From contig DAOTXX010000078.1 of NCBI GenBank assembly GCA_034434835.1, forward strand, positions 79,305-143,304: DNA of 64,000 bases, given 5' to 3'. A model generated the notes under the pieces. The model saw nothing but the letters and a program-made list of their open reading frames with translations, had not been told where the DNA came from and made no database searches. Shown here piece after piece: positions 16,468 to 25,007 of this stretch (position 1 is the stretch's first letter; each line of letters opens with the position of its first letter). The position numbers were made by a program, and so were the translations under genes. The DNA comes from JBGLNJ01 sp034434835 (GTDB lineage: Bacteria; Chloroflexota; Anaerolineae; Fen-1058).

Positions 16468-19400
16468 TCATCTCACCACTTCATACAACGTCACGTGCTC
16501 ATTCTTGTACGCCACGCGCAGGCGTCCTACCGCTGCCATCCGCTCGAACTTGGCGATCCCATCTGCCGGATAGTACAATCGCTCCGGGTAGCCGACGATC
16601 ACATAGCTCGCGTCGTACTTTTGGAGCAGGGAGAGCGCCAGGTCAGGATCGGGCGTCGAAAACAGTTGATTCACATCATTCGAGCGGCGATCGATCGGTT
16701 CGCTGCCCAGGATCGAGCGCTGTTGCTTTTGATGCCAGTTGTAGCCGAGGATCGAAGGCAGACCCGTGTACGTCGGCACGCGATTGCGCAGGCTGCGATA
16801 TTCGTTCGCCGCAGCCGACTCGGCCACGACCGGCGTGCCCCGGATATTGTCCTGTATCCAGATGAGCGCGTCGTACTCGTCGCGGAAGGAATAGTCTTGC
16901 CCCTGCTCGTTGGCACGCGCGACGGTCATGAATTTCATTGAATCGAGCGTCGGGCCGAGCGAGCGATCAAAGCGATCGTTGATCTTGGCATGCGTCGCCA
17001 GGACCGGATACATCAACCCCGCCGCGATGAGCGCCATCGTCGCCACGGCCCAGATCGCGCGCCACTCGTCCATCCAACGGCGCATCTGTTGGGTCATCCA
17101 ACCGATCATGACAGCCGACGCGATGCCCAAGATGATCCACACCTGCAGGTAGAATTTGAAGATCGTATTCATCCGGCCAATGTCGCCTTTGAGCACGATC
17201 ACTTCGACGGCGAAGGTCAGGGCGAACGCCATCAGCACGGCGAGCAGCAGGAATCGCCGCGCCGGGGCCGCATGGGGACGGAGCAGCACCAGCGCAGTCA
17301 AAGCCATGAGTGGAGCGACCACGACGATGACGCTGTAGCCCAGGATGTTCAAGATCGTCATGGCGACGGCGCCGACGGCGCCGATGACGACGATCCATTC
17401 CCACCAGATTTTGCCGGATTGGAGCGCCGCGCCCCACCAACGCCATCCCATGCGGCGCAGCTCGGCGATCGAAAAGCTGGCGACAAAGAACAAAAAGATG
17501 CCGTGAATCAGGATAAAGGCTTGGAGCGGCGATTTAGGCCCTTTCCACGGTTCCGGGCTGAGATACGCGCTGGCAAAGGTCTGGATGAACGGTTGAAAGT
17601 ACAGGATGGACAGCCCCATCACGCTGAGGGCAGCCAGGTCAATCCAACGCCACTGCGTTTGATCGGATTGTTCTTCGAGCAGCCCGTGCATCAACTGGCT
17701 GACCATGAATACCAGCACGGCCAGGCCGAGGAACGTCATCACGTTGTTGAGACCGCCCAACAGAAAGGCCGCGCCGAATAATCCCACCCATAATGTGACG
17801 CTGATCAGAGCGTGATAGGTTGTGTTTGGCCCCCGGCCTCCGCGCTGCGAGCCGAGGCCGCTTGCGGCCAGCGCGATGAACGCGAGCGCCAGGTACGTCG
17901 GATAATCCCACGTGTTATTGGGGCGCGCTACGCCCACGACCAGTCCGCCGATCAACACACTCACCAGCGCATCCACGGAACGCCACTGCTTGCGTGCGGC
18001 CCAGCCCAGCCCGATGCCCAGCATCAGCACCGTGAGCGGAAACGCGATCATGTGCGCGTGCAAATCGCTATACAGGAACGTAAAGAACGGGAACTCGTTG
18101 ATCTCGCCGTTGGTCATCAGGCGGCTGGCGTTCCAATACCACCAATCCGTGTTGATCGCCAGTCGCTCGCCCTGGATCATCCGCACCAGCCCCAGCGTCA
18201 GGTTGACCAGTCCTTCCAGCCCCGGGATCGTGCTGCGGAACGACGACGCGCCCAGCTCGCCCATTTTTCGGACGATGAGGTCCAGCTCGCCCAGGTTGCC
18301 GATCAAGACGACAAACAAGGACGCGAGCAACCCAACGCCAATGGCAGATTTGCTCCATATCGCGCGCCTGGCATGTGAATTTGAGATTTGAGATTTGAGA
18401 TTTGAGATTTGAAATAGATTGAAGGCGACCGAGAACGCGCCAACTCCCGTGAGTGCGGCGAGCATCGGCAGGACGATGTTGTAGGCCAGTGCCGGAACGA
18501 TGCCTAGCAGTTTGATCGGCACGGATACGATCACAAAGCCGAAATAGTAATAGTTCATTTGCCCGCCCGCAAACCACGGATCATAGGGCGGAAAGTAATT
18601 TGTCTTGAGGATGGCATTGAGATACGCAAAGTCCATCGGACGCTCGCCGCCCAGGTAAAAGTGCCACAGGTCGCCATTGCCGTAGCGGATGAGCAAAAAG
18701 ATGATGAACACAGCGGCGAACACGGTTTCTTCGACCAGGATGAGTCGCCACAGAGGGGCAAGGCTTACGCCGTATGGCGCGCCTGGCGTGCGTATGCGCC
18801 TGAGGCAGAGCGCGCCGAGGGCGGCGAGGATCACGATCGCCGCGGCGAGCGTCCCGCGCGAAAACGTGATGATTCGCAGGCTGGCTGCAAGCCAGGCCAG
18901 GTAGGCCGCGATGAGCAGGCCCAGCGTGCGCGCCAGCCCCCAGCCGCGGTCAGGCAGCGCAGGCCACGCCAACGCCATCAGCGGCCAGGCCAGCGCGCCG
19001 ATCAGCGCGAGCAGCAACCATACGGCCACGATCGCCAACAGGGGAAAACGATTGAGCAGGCTGCTGCGATCATAAAGCTCCGACCACGTGCCGGATTGCT
19101 GTTGCAAGGCCCACGTGTTCGAGTCGAGCATGAGCGCGGTGGGCGCGGCAGTCGCTTGCTTGGGCCACAGCTTGGCCGTCTCCGAAAGGTCAAACTGGCC
19201 CAACACTTGGGCTGCCTTTTGCGGCGAAAACGCATCGGTCTTGCGAAAGATGACGACGCGCGGGTGATCGTACACGCTAAAAGCTTCTTCGGCTGGCGGG
19301 ACCGGCGCGTTGATGCGCCCGGGCAGCTGGTCGAACGGATTGGGCACGCCCAACGCCTCGGTGCTTTCCTGATCGGGAAACCAGAACGGGCCAAGGTTGG

Positions 19401-21510
19401 TGTACGAGCTGAACTCGGCGGCTTTTTCAAAGCCAAGCCGCCCGTCAAAGAGCGCGCGGTAGTATTCCGAGGTCATCGGATAGCGCATCGGCAGGCGCGG
19501 GATCGAGCCGTATAGCCGGTTGCTCGAAAGCACCAGGTAGTCGGCCTGCGTGAGCCAGGCGATCATGTTGGAAAACTTGCCGGGGTCATCTTCGGCATAG
19601 TTGTGGATCTCGACGCCTTTGTACATGCCAAAGCCATCGCGGCCATCCACGCGGAGCGGCAAGCCGTCGTCCCAATGCTCATTGCCGATGACGCTTGTGT
19701 GCGCAATGACTGGCCCGCCGGACGTCACCGAACCGATGAAATAGTATTCGCGGCCGGGGTCAAGTGGCGCGGGCGTAAAGTTAAAGATGTACCGTCCGCC
19801 GCGCGCGTCGCCGCTCTCGCCCAAATTCGCCGTCAGCTCAGAGCGGGCGATCTCTTGGGCGCCGTCTCCTGCGCCCGAGATGATGACGCGAAACGTTTCC
19901 GGCTCCGAATCGAAATTTGGATCGGCCAGATAGTTCATCGTGACGGCCACGAGCGTGGACGTGATCGGCACGCGGAACGGCGTTGCCAGTGGCTGCTCGG
20001 TGAACGTCACGTCTACCGGCAAGGGAAGCTGGATCGAGCGCAGCCCTGAATTGGTCGAATAGATCAGCGTCGCCGCCGAGGGCACGTTCTCGTACATCCA
20101 GCGGGACGCCGTGATGCGTGTGACCGGGCGCGTGTAGATGCGCGTAAAGCCCCAGGCCCAGGCCGCTGTCCCCACCACGACCAGCGCGGTGAGGATAGCC
20201 ACGGCCCAACCTGGGCGCGAGGCATTGGGTATTGGGTATTGGGTATTGGATGCTCGACGCCGAGATTTGTAAATTGAAAATTGAAAATTGAAATTTGACA
20301 ACCAATACGCCGCAAACAGGATGAAGAAGGGGTACACTGGCAAGATGTACCGCATGGACTTGACCCACTGCGTGCCCTGGTAAACGAAAAACGCCGTCGC
20401 CCACAGCCAGGGCAGCAGGTGATCGCGCCATTGCTTGCGGCGGAGAATCTCGACGCCAACCCACGCCCAGCCGACCCACGCGGCCAATCCCAACGGCAGC
20501 CCCATGCCCCAGACGACCATGTTCACCCAGGGGAAAATGATCGGCGCGCGATCGGTCCATTGATGGCCGGGCGGATAGTCACGGTCACCGCTGACCAGGT
20601 TGCGCACTTCGTTCATGTTAGCCAGCCAGCGCGATTCAAGTCCGATGTTCCAGATATTGGGGCCTCGGAAGGCATACGGTTGAAACACGCGGAACGCGAG
20701 CGCGGCCAGCGCTCCGGCCAACATCAATTTGAGGAGCACTCTGCCGGGGACGCGGCGTGTGTGGGCGTCTTGCGACCAGTACATCACGGCGGCCAGCGCG
20801 ACGAACCCGGCGATGGGCCACACATTCATTTTGCACGCCACCGTCATCCCAACTGCCAATCCGCTGACGGCAAACTGCCACCACCTGCCTTCGCGCGAGG
20901 CGCGCAGGATCAGGTAAAACGCGGCGACGACGAAAAAGTTGGCGAAGGTATCTACGGTGAAAAAATGCGATTGCTGAATCGGCAACACCGCTGCGGCCGA
21001 AAGCAGCGCCGAGAGCACGGCCACCCGGTCGCCATACAGCTGTCGCGCCAGCACGAACAAAAAGAGCAGCGCGCCCAGGTCGGCCAGCGCGCTCAATATT
21101 CGTCCGACCAATGTGATCTCGTCGTAGCCGACCTGTCCCAACGCCGCGCCCACGTACCGCACCAGAAAGATGGGCAGTGTGCCATACACAAAGAACCCAT
21201 GGCCGCGATTGACCGGGTTGAGCGACGATTTGGCCGAGTCGAAAAACTCGCCCAGGCTCTTGACCGGCGCGATGCTCGTTTCGACCATCGTGAGGAAACG
21301 TTCGTCCGGGTGAAGATGCTGGTTTTCGTCCCAGTTCAGGCCGATAAAGCGAAAGTAGACGGCCAGCGCCGCCGCCACGATCAACAACAAAGCCAGCACG
21401 ACTTGTTCGGCGCGGCTGGTGCGTTTGATGGGTTGGCTCGCTTGCTCAACGATGGGTTGTGGTTGGGTGGATTCGGTTGAAAGGTCGGTATTGGGTGTCG
21501 TCACAGTCAT
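16468..21510 (-). CDS. GT39-DUF2298 double-domain giant membrane protein
   Basis: About 1680 residues. The first 450 form a GT39/ArnT-like polytopic domain (HPDERFLTMVETS loop, QSHFFTVDTFANFFVV). A large external beta-rich domain spans about 470-830. A complete DUF2298 domain fills the rest, with RPMDFAYLNAILKTNYFPP, MNYYYFGFVIVSVP and NEFPFFTFLYSDLHAHMI. It looks like a fusion of a sugar transferase and a DUF2298 protein, likely acting together on a lipid-linked glycan. ATG 21510 has AAGGA eight bases upstream and is preferred to a start at 21555. Two heptamer arrays lie in loops (18375-18415, 20224-20300). The anti-sigma gene ends about 50 bp upstream. Confidence 0.87.
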   Translation of the reverse strand: MTVTTPNTDLSTESTQPQPIVEQASQPIKRTSRAEQVVLALLLIVAAALAVYFRFIGLNWDENQHLHPDERFLTMVETSIAPVKSLGEFFDSAKSSLNPVNRGHGFFVYGTLPIFLVRYVGAALGQVGYDEITLVGRILSALADLGALLFLFVLARQLYGDRVAVLSALLSAAAVLPIQQSHFFTVDTFANFFVVAAFYLILRASREGRWWQFAVSGLAVGMTVACKMNVWPIAGFVALAAVMYWSQDAHTRRVPGRVLLKLMLAGALAALAFRVFQPYAFRGPNIWNIGLESRWLANMNEVRNLVSGDRDYPPGHQWTDRAPIIFPWVNMVVWGMGLPLGLAAWVGWAWVGVEILRRKQWRDHLLPWLWATAFFVYQGTQWVKSMRYILPVYPFFILFAAYWLSNFNFQFSIYKSRRRASNTQYPIPNASRPGWAVAILTALVVVGTAAWAWGFTRIYTRPVTRITASRWMYENVPSAATLIYSTNSGLRSIQLPLPVDVTFTEQPLATPFRVPITSTLVAVTMNYLADPNFDSEPETFRVIISGAGDGAQEIARSELTANLGESGDARGGRYIFNFTPAPLDPGREYYFIGSVTSGGPVIAHTSVIGNEHWDDGLPLRVDGRDGFGMYKGVEIHNYAEDDPGKFSNMIAWLTQADYLVLSSNRLYGSIPRLPMRYPMTSEYYRALFDGRLGFEKAAEFSSYTNLGPFWFPDQESTEALGVPNPFDQLPGRINAPVPPAEEAFSVYDHPRVVIFRKTDAFSPQKAAQVLGQFDLSETAKLWPKQATAAPTALMLDSNTWALQQQSGTWSELYDRSSLLNRFPLLAIVAVWLLLALIGALAWPLMALAWPALPDRGWGLARTLGLLIAAYLAWLAASLRIITFSRGTLAAAIVILAALGALCLRRIRTPGAPYGVSLAPLWRLILVEETVFAAVFIIFLLIRYGNGDLWHFYLGGERPMDFAYLNAILKTNYFPPYDPWFAGGQMNYYYFGFVIVSVPIKLLGIVPALAYNIVLPMLAALTGVGAFSVAFNLFQISNLKSQISNSHARRAIWSKSAIGVGLLASLFVVLIGNLGELDLIVRKMGELGASSFRSTIPGLEGLVNLTLGLVRMIQGERLAINTDWWYWNASRLMTNGEINEFPFFTFLYSDLHAHMIAFPLTVLMLGIGLGWAARKQWRSVDALVSVLIGGLVVGVARPNNTWDYPTYLALAFIALAASGLGSQRGGRGPNTTYHALISVTLWVGLFGAAFLLGGLNNVMTFLGLAVLVFMVSQLMHGLLEEQSDQTQWRWIDLAALSVMGLSILYFQPFIQTFASAYLSPEPWKGPKSPLQAFILIHGIFLFFVASFSIAELRRMGWRWWGAALQSGKIWWEWIVVIGAVGAVAMTILNILGYSVIVVVAPLMALTALVLLRPHAAPARRFLLLAVLMAFALTFAVEVIVLKGDIGRMNTIFKFYLQVWIILGIASAVMIGWMTQQMRRWMDEWRAIWAVATMALIAAGLMYPVLATHAKINDRFDRSLGPTLDSMKFMTVARANEQGQDYSFRDEYDALIWIQDNIRGTPVVAESAAANEYRSLRNRVPTYTGLPSILGYNWHQKQQRSILGSEPIDRRSNDVNQLFSTPDPDLALSLLQKYDASYVIVGYPERLYYPADGIAKFERMAAVGRLRVAYKNEHVTLYEVVR
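18375..18415. repeat. Heptanucleotide repeat inside a coding region, about five units
   Basis: Four exact GAGATTT units plus diverged ends, inside the GT39-DUF2298 gene. It encodes FQISNLKSQISNS in a loop of the DUF2298 half, at the same place in the fold as the array in the 845-residue paralogue. Confidence 0.8.
20224..20300. repeat. Two adjacent heptanucleotide arrays inside a coding region
   Basis: ATTGGGT x3 plus ATTGGAT at 20224-20251, then ATTGAAA x3 plus TTTGACA at 20273-20300. Both are in the GT39 half of the fused gene and encode a loop rich in Asn, Gln, Ser and Phe between transmembrane helices. Confidence 0.8.
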
Positions 21511-21559
21511 CCGGAGGTTCCTTGCGAAAGATATTGCGCAATACGGAATACGCAATACG

Positions 21560-22081
21560 TTACGGTTTTGCCGTTGCTATCATGGGTTTGGGCACCTGCA
21601 TCGGCGTCGGATAGAGAAATACGACCGGCGTGGCAACTGTCGTCGGGCGTTCGGGCGTATACGTGGCCGAAGCGACCGGCGTGCCATGCGTGGTAGGGTA
21701 GGGCGCAGTGGCCGTCATCGGCGGATGAATGAGCCAGGCTTGCGTCATCACTGCGATCAAAATCATGACCGCTGTGGACATGGCCAGCCCCACGGCGACA
21801 AAACCGGGCAGGCTGTGTCGTCGAGGCGCAGGCACATTCTTGGCGCGCAATCGGGGGATCCGCGCAGCGACCTCAGCCCAACCCGCGCGCACACGCGGAG
21901 GCGTGCCCGGCAGCATCGCCGGAACGGTCCGAGCCAGCTTGCTCGTGAGCGACTGATGCTGGGCCAGTTCGGCGCGGCAATCTGCGCACTCGCGCAAGTG
22001 CGCGTCGGCCTTGGCCTGTTCCTGTGGCGTCAACATGCCCCAGGCGTAGTCAATTAGTGTATCACCCAAGTGCTTGCTCAT
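21560..22081 (-). CDS. Zinc-finger anti-sigma factor (ECF partner)
   Basis: About 173 residues. The N-terminal cytoplasmic domain carries the anti-sigma zinc motif His28-x3-Cys32-x2-Cys35 (AHLRECADC). A single transmembrane helix spans about 92-116, followed by a Pro/Thr-rich external tail of about 55 residues. It should hold the neighbouring ECF sigma factor at the membrane until an envelope signal releases it. ATG 22081 has GGAG eight bases upstream and gives the natural N-terminus; a start at 22117 would read through repeat sequence. It lies downstream of the sigma gene on the same strand. Confidence 0.88.
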   Translation of the reverse strand: MSKHLGDTLIDYAWGMLTPQEQAKADAHLRECADCRAELAQHQSLTSKLARTVPAMLPGTPPRVRAGWAEVAARIPRLRAKNVPAPRRHSLPGFVAVGLAMSTAVMILIAVMTQAWLIHPPMTATAPYPTTHGTPVASATYTPERPTTVATPVVFLYPTPMQVPKPMIATAKP

Positions 22082-22107
22082 CTGGCTTGCTCCACGTGAC
22101 CACCCAC

Positions 22108-22148
22108 TACCGATCACCGATTACTGATCACCGATCACCGATCACCAG
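22108..22148. repeat. Heptanucleotide repeat at the sigma gene's 3' end
   Basis: TACCGAT, CACCGAT, TACTGAT, CACCGAT, CACCGAT plus a partial unit. The array contains the stop codon of the sigma gene (22128-22130) and encodes its last residues (VIGDR). Confidence 0.8.
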
Positions 22149-22679
22149 CAACTTGCGTAATTCCTTATGCGCTAACCTCACCCGACTCTGGATCGTCTTC
22201 ATCGGGCAACTCAAAATCTCCCCGATCTCGGGAAACGTAAGATTTTCAAAATAACGCAAGATAACCGCCTCGCGCAGCTTGGGCGAAAGCTTGCCCAGGG
22301 CGGCCCATACGCGCTCCCGCTCGGCTTGCAGTTCAGCCAGGTCTTCCGGGGGACGCTCGGCTTCGCTCGCCTCACGCTCCGCGTCGCTCCACTCGTCCAG
22401 CTCGACCGTCGGCAGCCATTTGCGGCGCATCTTGTTGCGGCTGCGGCTGATCGTGATCGTGTACAGCCACGTGCGAAAAGCGGACTTGCGCGCGTCATAG
22501 TTCTTGAGTCGGCTGAGCGCGTAAACGAACACGTCCTGTGTGACTTCTTCGGCATCCTGCTCCTGCCGCAAGATGCCATAGGCCAGGCGATAGACGGAAG
22601 CGTGCCAGCGCTCGTACAGGTCAGCGCAGGCACGGGCATCCCCTTTGAGGCATCGTCGGATCAGGTTGCTGTCGTCCAT
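22128..22679 (-). CDS. ECF-type RNA polymerase sigma factor
   Basis: A 183-residue sigma-70 family factor of the ECF class. Region 2 is at about 15-75 (YGILRQEQDAEEVTQDVFVY) and region 4 at about 125-178, with the helix-turn-helix FPEIGEILSCPMKTIQSRVR. It probably controls envelope or surface-glycan genes, since it sits among them with its anti-sigma factor. The start ATG has no ribosome-binding site, and a TATAAT box ends only 13 nt upstream, which predicts a leader of about six nucleotides. The C-terminal five residues come from a heptamer repeat. Confidence 0.92.
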   Translation of the reverse strand: MDDSNLIRRCLKGDARACADLYERWHASVYRLAYGILRQEQDAEEVTQDVFVYALSRLKNYDARKSAFRTWLYTITISRSRNKMRRKWLPTVELDEWSDAEREASEAERPPEDLAELQAERERVWAALGKLSPKLREAVILRYFENLTFPEIGEILSCPMKTIQSRVRLAHKELRKLLVIGDR

Positions 22680-22692
22680 CGAATCATTGGAA

Positions 22693-22698
22693 ATTATA
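22693..22698 (-). promoter_or_regulatory. -10 box of the ECF sigma gene (near-leaderless)
   Basis: TATAAT in the context AACCGTGTATAAT, ending 13 nt before the ATG. Transcription would begin about six nucleotides before the start codon. Confidence 0.5.
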
Positions 22699-22794
22699 CA
22701 CGGTTATTGACGGAAGGGATCACCTTTGAACGCTGCTGACCCTTGAGAGTCAGTCTCGGTAGGTCCAATTTTCGGAGCAGAGCGGGCTCCCATG

Positions 22795-22845
22795 CCCGCC
22801 TTCTCCCCCTGCGAGGCGGGGGGAGTTGGAGGGGGGCAGCGGCGT
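22795..22845. repeat. GC-rich palindromic dispersed repeat
   Basis: CTCCCCC and GGGGGAG flank a short centre in the 205-bp gap between the sigma gene and the next GT39 gene. It reads as the TPPASQGEKAG-type string known from many genomes as a spurious translation. Nothing else recognisable fills this gap. Confidence 0.45.
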
Positions 22846-22884
22846 GGAAACCGCCTCCGCTCCAGTTTTTGGATTGACGGAGCC

Positions 22885-24957
22885 TCATCTCGCGGGCACA
22901 TGGAATAATAAAAAGTCGTGACCGGGGATGCGCGACTGGTAGCGCGTCACGTACCCTTGCGGAAACGCGCTTTTCAGCACGCCCAGCCCCTCTTGATCCT
23001 CCGGGTACAGCAGGTACATTTGCGGCGCGGGATCGTTGCGCAGCCGGGTCAGGTCGTTCACCTTGTCAATCACGACATTCGTGTTTTGCCAGGCAATGTC
23101 ATTCATCAACAGCGCAAGGGCGCGAGTGTCTACCCAGTGCGGATAAGCGCGGATGACGATGTGTTTCAGATCGCCGCCGGTGGCAATAAATCCACGCATC
23201 GCCTCGGCCATCTCGGTGCTGTTCTCGGAAGAGAGCTGGTAAGAGTACAGGTAATCCCGAAAGTATCGCTGGTAGTTGATGATGGTCGTCATTCCAAGCA
23301 GCACCACAAGCAGCGACACAGCCAGCCACTTGCCCCACCGAATTCCACCGAGCGCGCTCGCTGCTCGCGTGATCGTGTGCAGCGCTAACCCGACCAGCAC
23401 CGAGACCACCGGGATCGCTCCGGCTGTCCGCACGACGCTGGGGTTTTCATTTGGGAAGGCCACGCTGAGGATCGAAGGTAGCAGCAACACCATGCCACAC
23501 AGGATCGCCGTCAGCAGCGGCCAATCACGCTGTTGGCCCGGGGACTTGCTGAACAACCGATACAGCGACGTCATCACACCGAACAACAGCAACACTCCGC
23601 CCACCTGATCGAGCGTAGGCTTGTCGGGCAGCGTGTTGGCCCACACGTCATCGCCCACGACGTTGAACATGCCCAGCGCGCGGAGCGTGTTATTCAGCAA
23701 CGTCATGCCAATGTCTTGCGCTTTGATGCCATAATCGCCCTCGATCCGCGTCGTGCTACGCTGCCAGAACATCTGCGGCCTGTCATGCCAGTAACGAGCC
23801 AGCGGCACGAACACGATGACGGCTATCCACGCAAACACCAACAGGTTAAGGATAAACTGCCGCCAGGCCATCCACGAACGTGGCGGCTCGAACAGTACTT
23901 TGAACAAGACCATGATGACCAACGCCAATGGCATGACACGATAAGCCGTGTAGCCGAAAAAGCCCGCGCTGAAAATCAACCCGGCGATCAAGTAATCGCC
24001 GCGGCGACCGGTTCGCAGCGCGCGGAAAATCGCCCATAGCGCGAACGTCGCCGCGATCATCACATAAGGAAAGCGCAACGCCATGCGGGTGATGGATTCG
24101 GCCCACTGCATCACCGAAGCAAAGAACGCGGCCAGCAACGCGGCGTTTTCTCCGGCCAGCTCGCGCCCCAGCAGGTAAACACCATAGACGGTGATGATGC
24201 CGATGAGCGCGTTCGCCAGCTTGAGGCCGTAAAAAGTCCCGCCTGTGTTGAACACGCGCATGACCGTGAACGCCCAATAGAACTGGAACGGCTCGCGACC
24301 CGTGTTGCGCTCAAAGTAAATGGGGCGCAGGCCGTTGTAGAGATCGCGAATATCCAACAGCTTTTCGATGTGGTCGCTGGTCATTTCCGGTGGAAGCTGA
24401 TCGAGCCGGTAGAGCTTGAAGAACACTGCCAACAGCAGGATCGCGATCAGCGCGACCGTGCGCCATTTGAGGTGGAAGGTGAGACCCTCGCCCACTTTCC
24501 ACTCCCCTCCCTTGGCCAGATTGAGGAGAGAGGGGGGGCGGGGAAAAGGAGAGGATGTCGAAGGCCACATCGCCAGGAGAAAGAGCAACACGGCTCCTGC
24601 CCAAGCTAATGTGCCGCTGCGCGTAAAGGTGTTGTTCCCGAACCTGGCATAGGCGAGCACCGCCAGTCCCACCGAGACAAACATCAGTGGCCAGCGCGCA
24701 CTGACCGATTCAAAGGGAGTGTCATTGGGCCGCGGCGCGGGCGATGTGGGCGCGCCCAGATGGACCAACACGCGCCAGAACGAAAGCAAGGCGATGGCGT
24801 AAAAGATCACCGCATCCCACTTGTATTCCGGCAGTTCGGTGAGGTAATGCTGACCCAACAGGCCAAAGACCAGGCTGTTGATGAGCAGCAGGCCGATCCG
24901 CAGTCGGTCACGGGTTGCAAGTTGTAGGCCGTATGTTGCAGGTTGCATGTGGCTCAT
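22885..24957 (-). CDS. GT39/ArnT-like glycosyltransferase, polytopic
   Basis: A 690-residue membrane protein with about 12 transmembrane helices. The first large loop (about 175-200) has the acidic motif expected for a GT-C enzyme (PPEMTSDHIEKLLD), followed by FERNTGREPFQFYW. A C-terminal external domain (about 550-690) follows the last helix. It is likely to transfer a sugar from a polyprenyl-phosphate donor outside the membrane. A segment around residues 145-160 (RPPSLLNLAKGGEWKVGEG) looks like an inserted dispersed repeat. The first 16 codons also come from a heptamer array, so the true start could be downstream (DRLRIGLLL). Confidence 0.83.
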   Translation of the reverse strand: MSHMQPATYGLQLATRDRLRIGLLLINSLVFGLLGQHYLTELPEYKWDAVIFYAIALLSFWRVLVHLGAPTSPAPRPNDTPFESVSARWPLMFVSVGLAVLAYARFGNNTFTRSGTLAWAGAVLLFLLAMWPSTSSPFPRPPSLLNLAKGGEWKVGEGLTFHLKWRTVALIAILLLAVFFKLYRLDQLPPEMTSDHIEKLLDIRDLYNGLRPIYFERNTGREPFQFYWAFTVMRVFNTGGTFYGLKLANALIGIITVYGVYLLGRELAGENAALLAAFFASVMQWAESITRMALRFPYVMIAATFALWAIFRALRTGRRGDYLIAGLIFSAGFFGYTAYRVMPLALVIMVLFKVLFEPPRSWMAWRQFILNLLVFAWIAVIVFVPLARYWHDRPQMFWQRSTTRIEGDYGIKAQDIGMTLLNNTLRALGMFNVVGDDVWANTLPDKPTLDQVGGVLLLFGVMTSLYRLFSKSPGQQRDWPLLTAILCGMVLLLPSILSVAFPNENPSVVRTAGAIPVVSVLVGLALHTITRAASALGGIRWGKWLAVSLLVVLLGMTTIINYQRYFRDYLYSYQLSSENSTEMAEAMRGFIATGGDLKHIVIRAYPHWVDTRALALLMNDIAWQNTNVVIDKVNDLTRLRNDPAPQMYLLYPEDQEGLGVLKSAFPQGYVTRYQSRIPGHDFLLFHVPAR
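24482..24545. repeat. Dispersed repeat inserted in the GT39 coding region
   Basis: A GC-skewed stretch whose translation (PRPPSLLNLAKGGEWKVGEG) is unlike the rest of the protein and resembles the spurious peptides made by common palindromic repeats. It lies in the cytoplasmic loop between the first helices and keeps the frame. Confidence 0.5.
24914..24948. repeat. Heptanucleotide repeat at the GT39 gene's 5' end, five units
   Basis: GTTGCAA, GTTGTAG, GCCGTAT, GTTGCAG, GTTGCAT. It encodes the N-terminal MQPATYGLQLAT part of the GT39 protein. Confidence 0.7.
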
Positions 24958-24973
24958 CGCATATCACTTTTGC

Positions 24974-25007
24974 TATGACGTTTCACGTTTGACGTTTCCG
25001 TTTCACG
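24974..25007. repeat. Heptanucleotide repeat, about five units
   Basis: TATGACG, TTTCACG, TTTGACG, a 6-bp TTTCCG, TTTCACG. It contains the stop codon of the methyltransferase gene (25003-25005). Confidence 0.7.
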
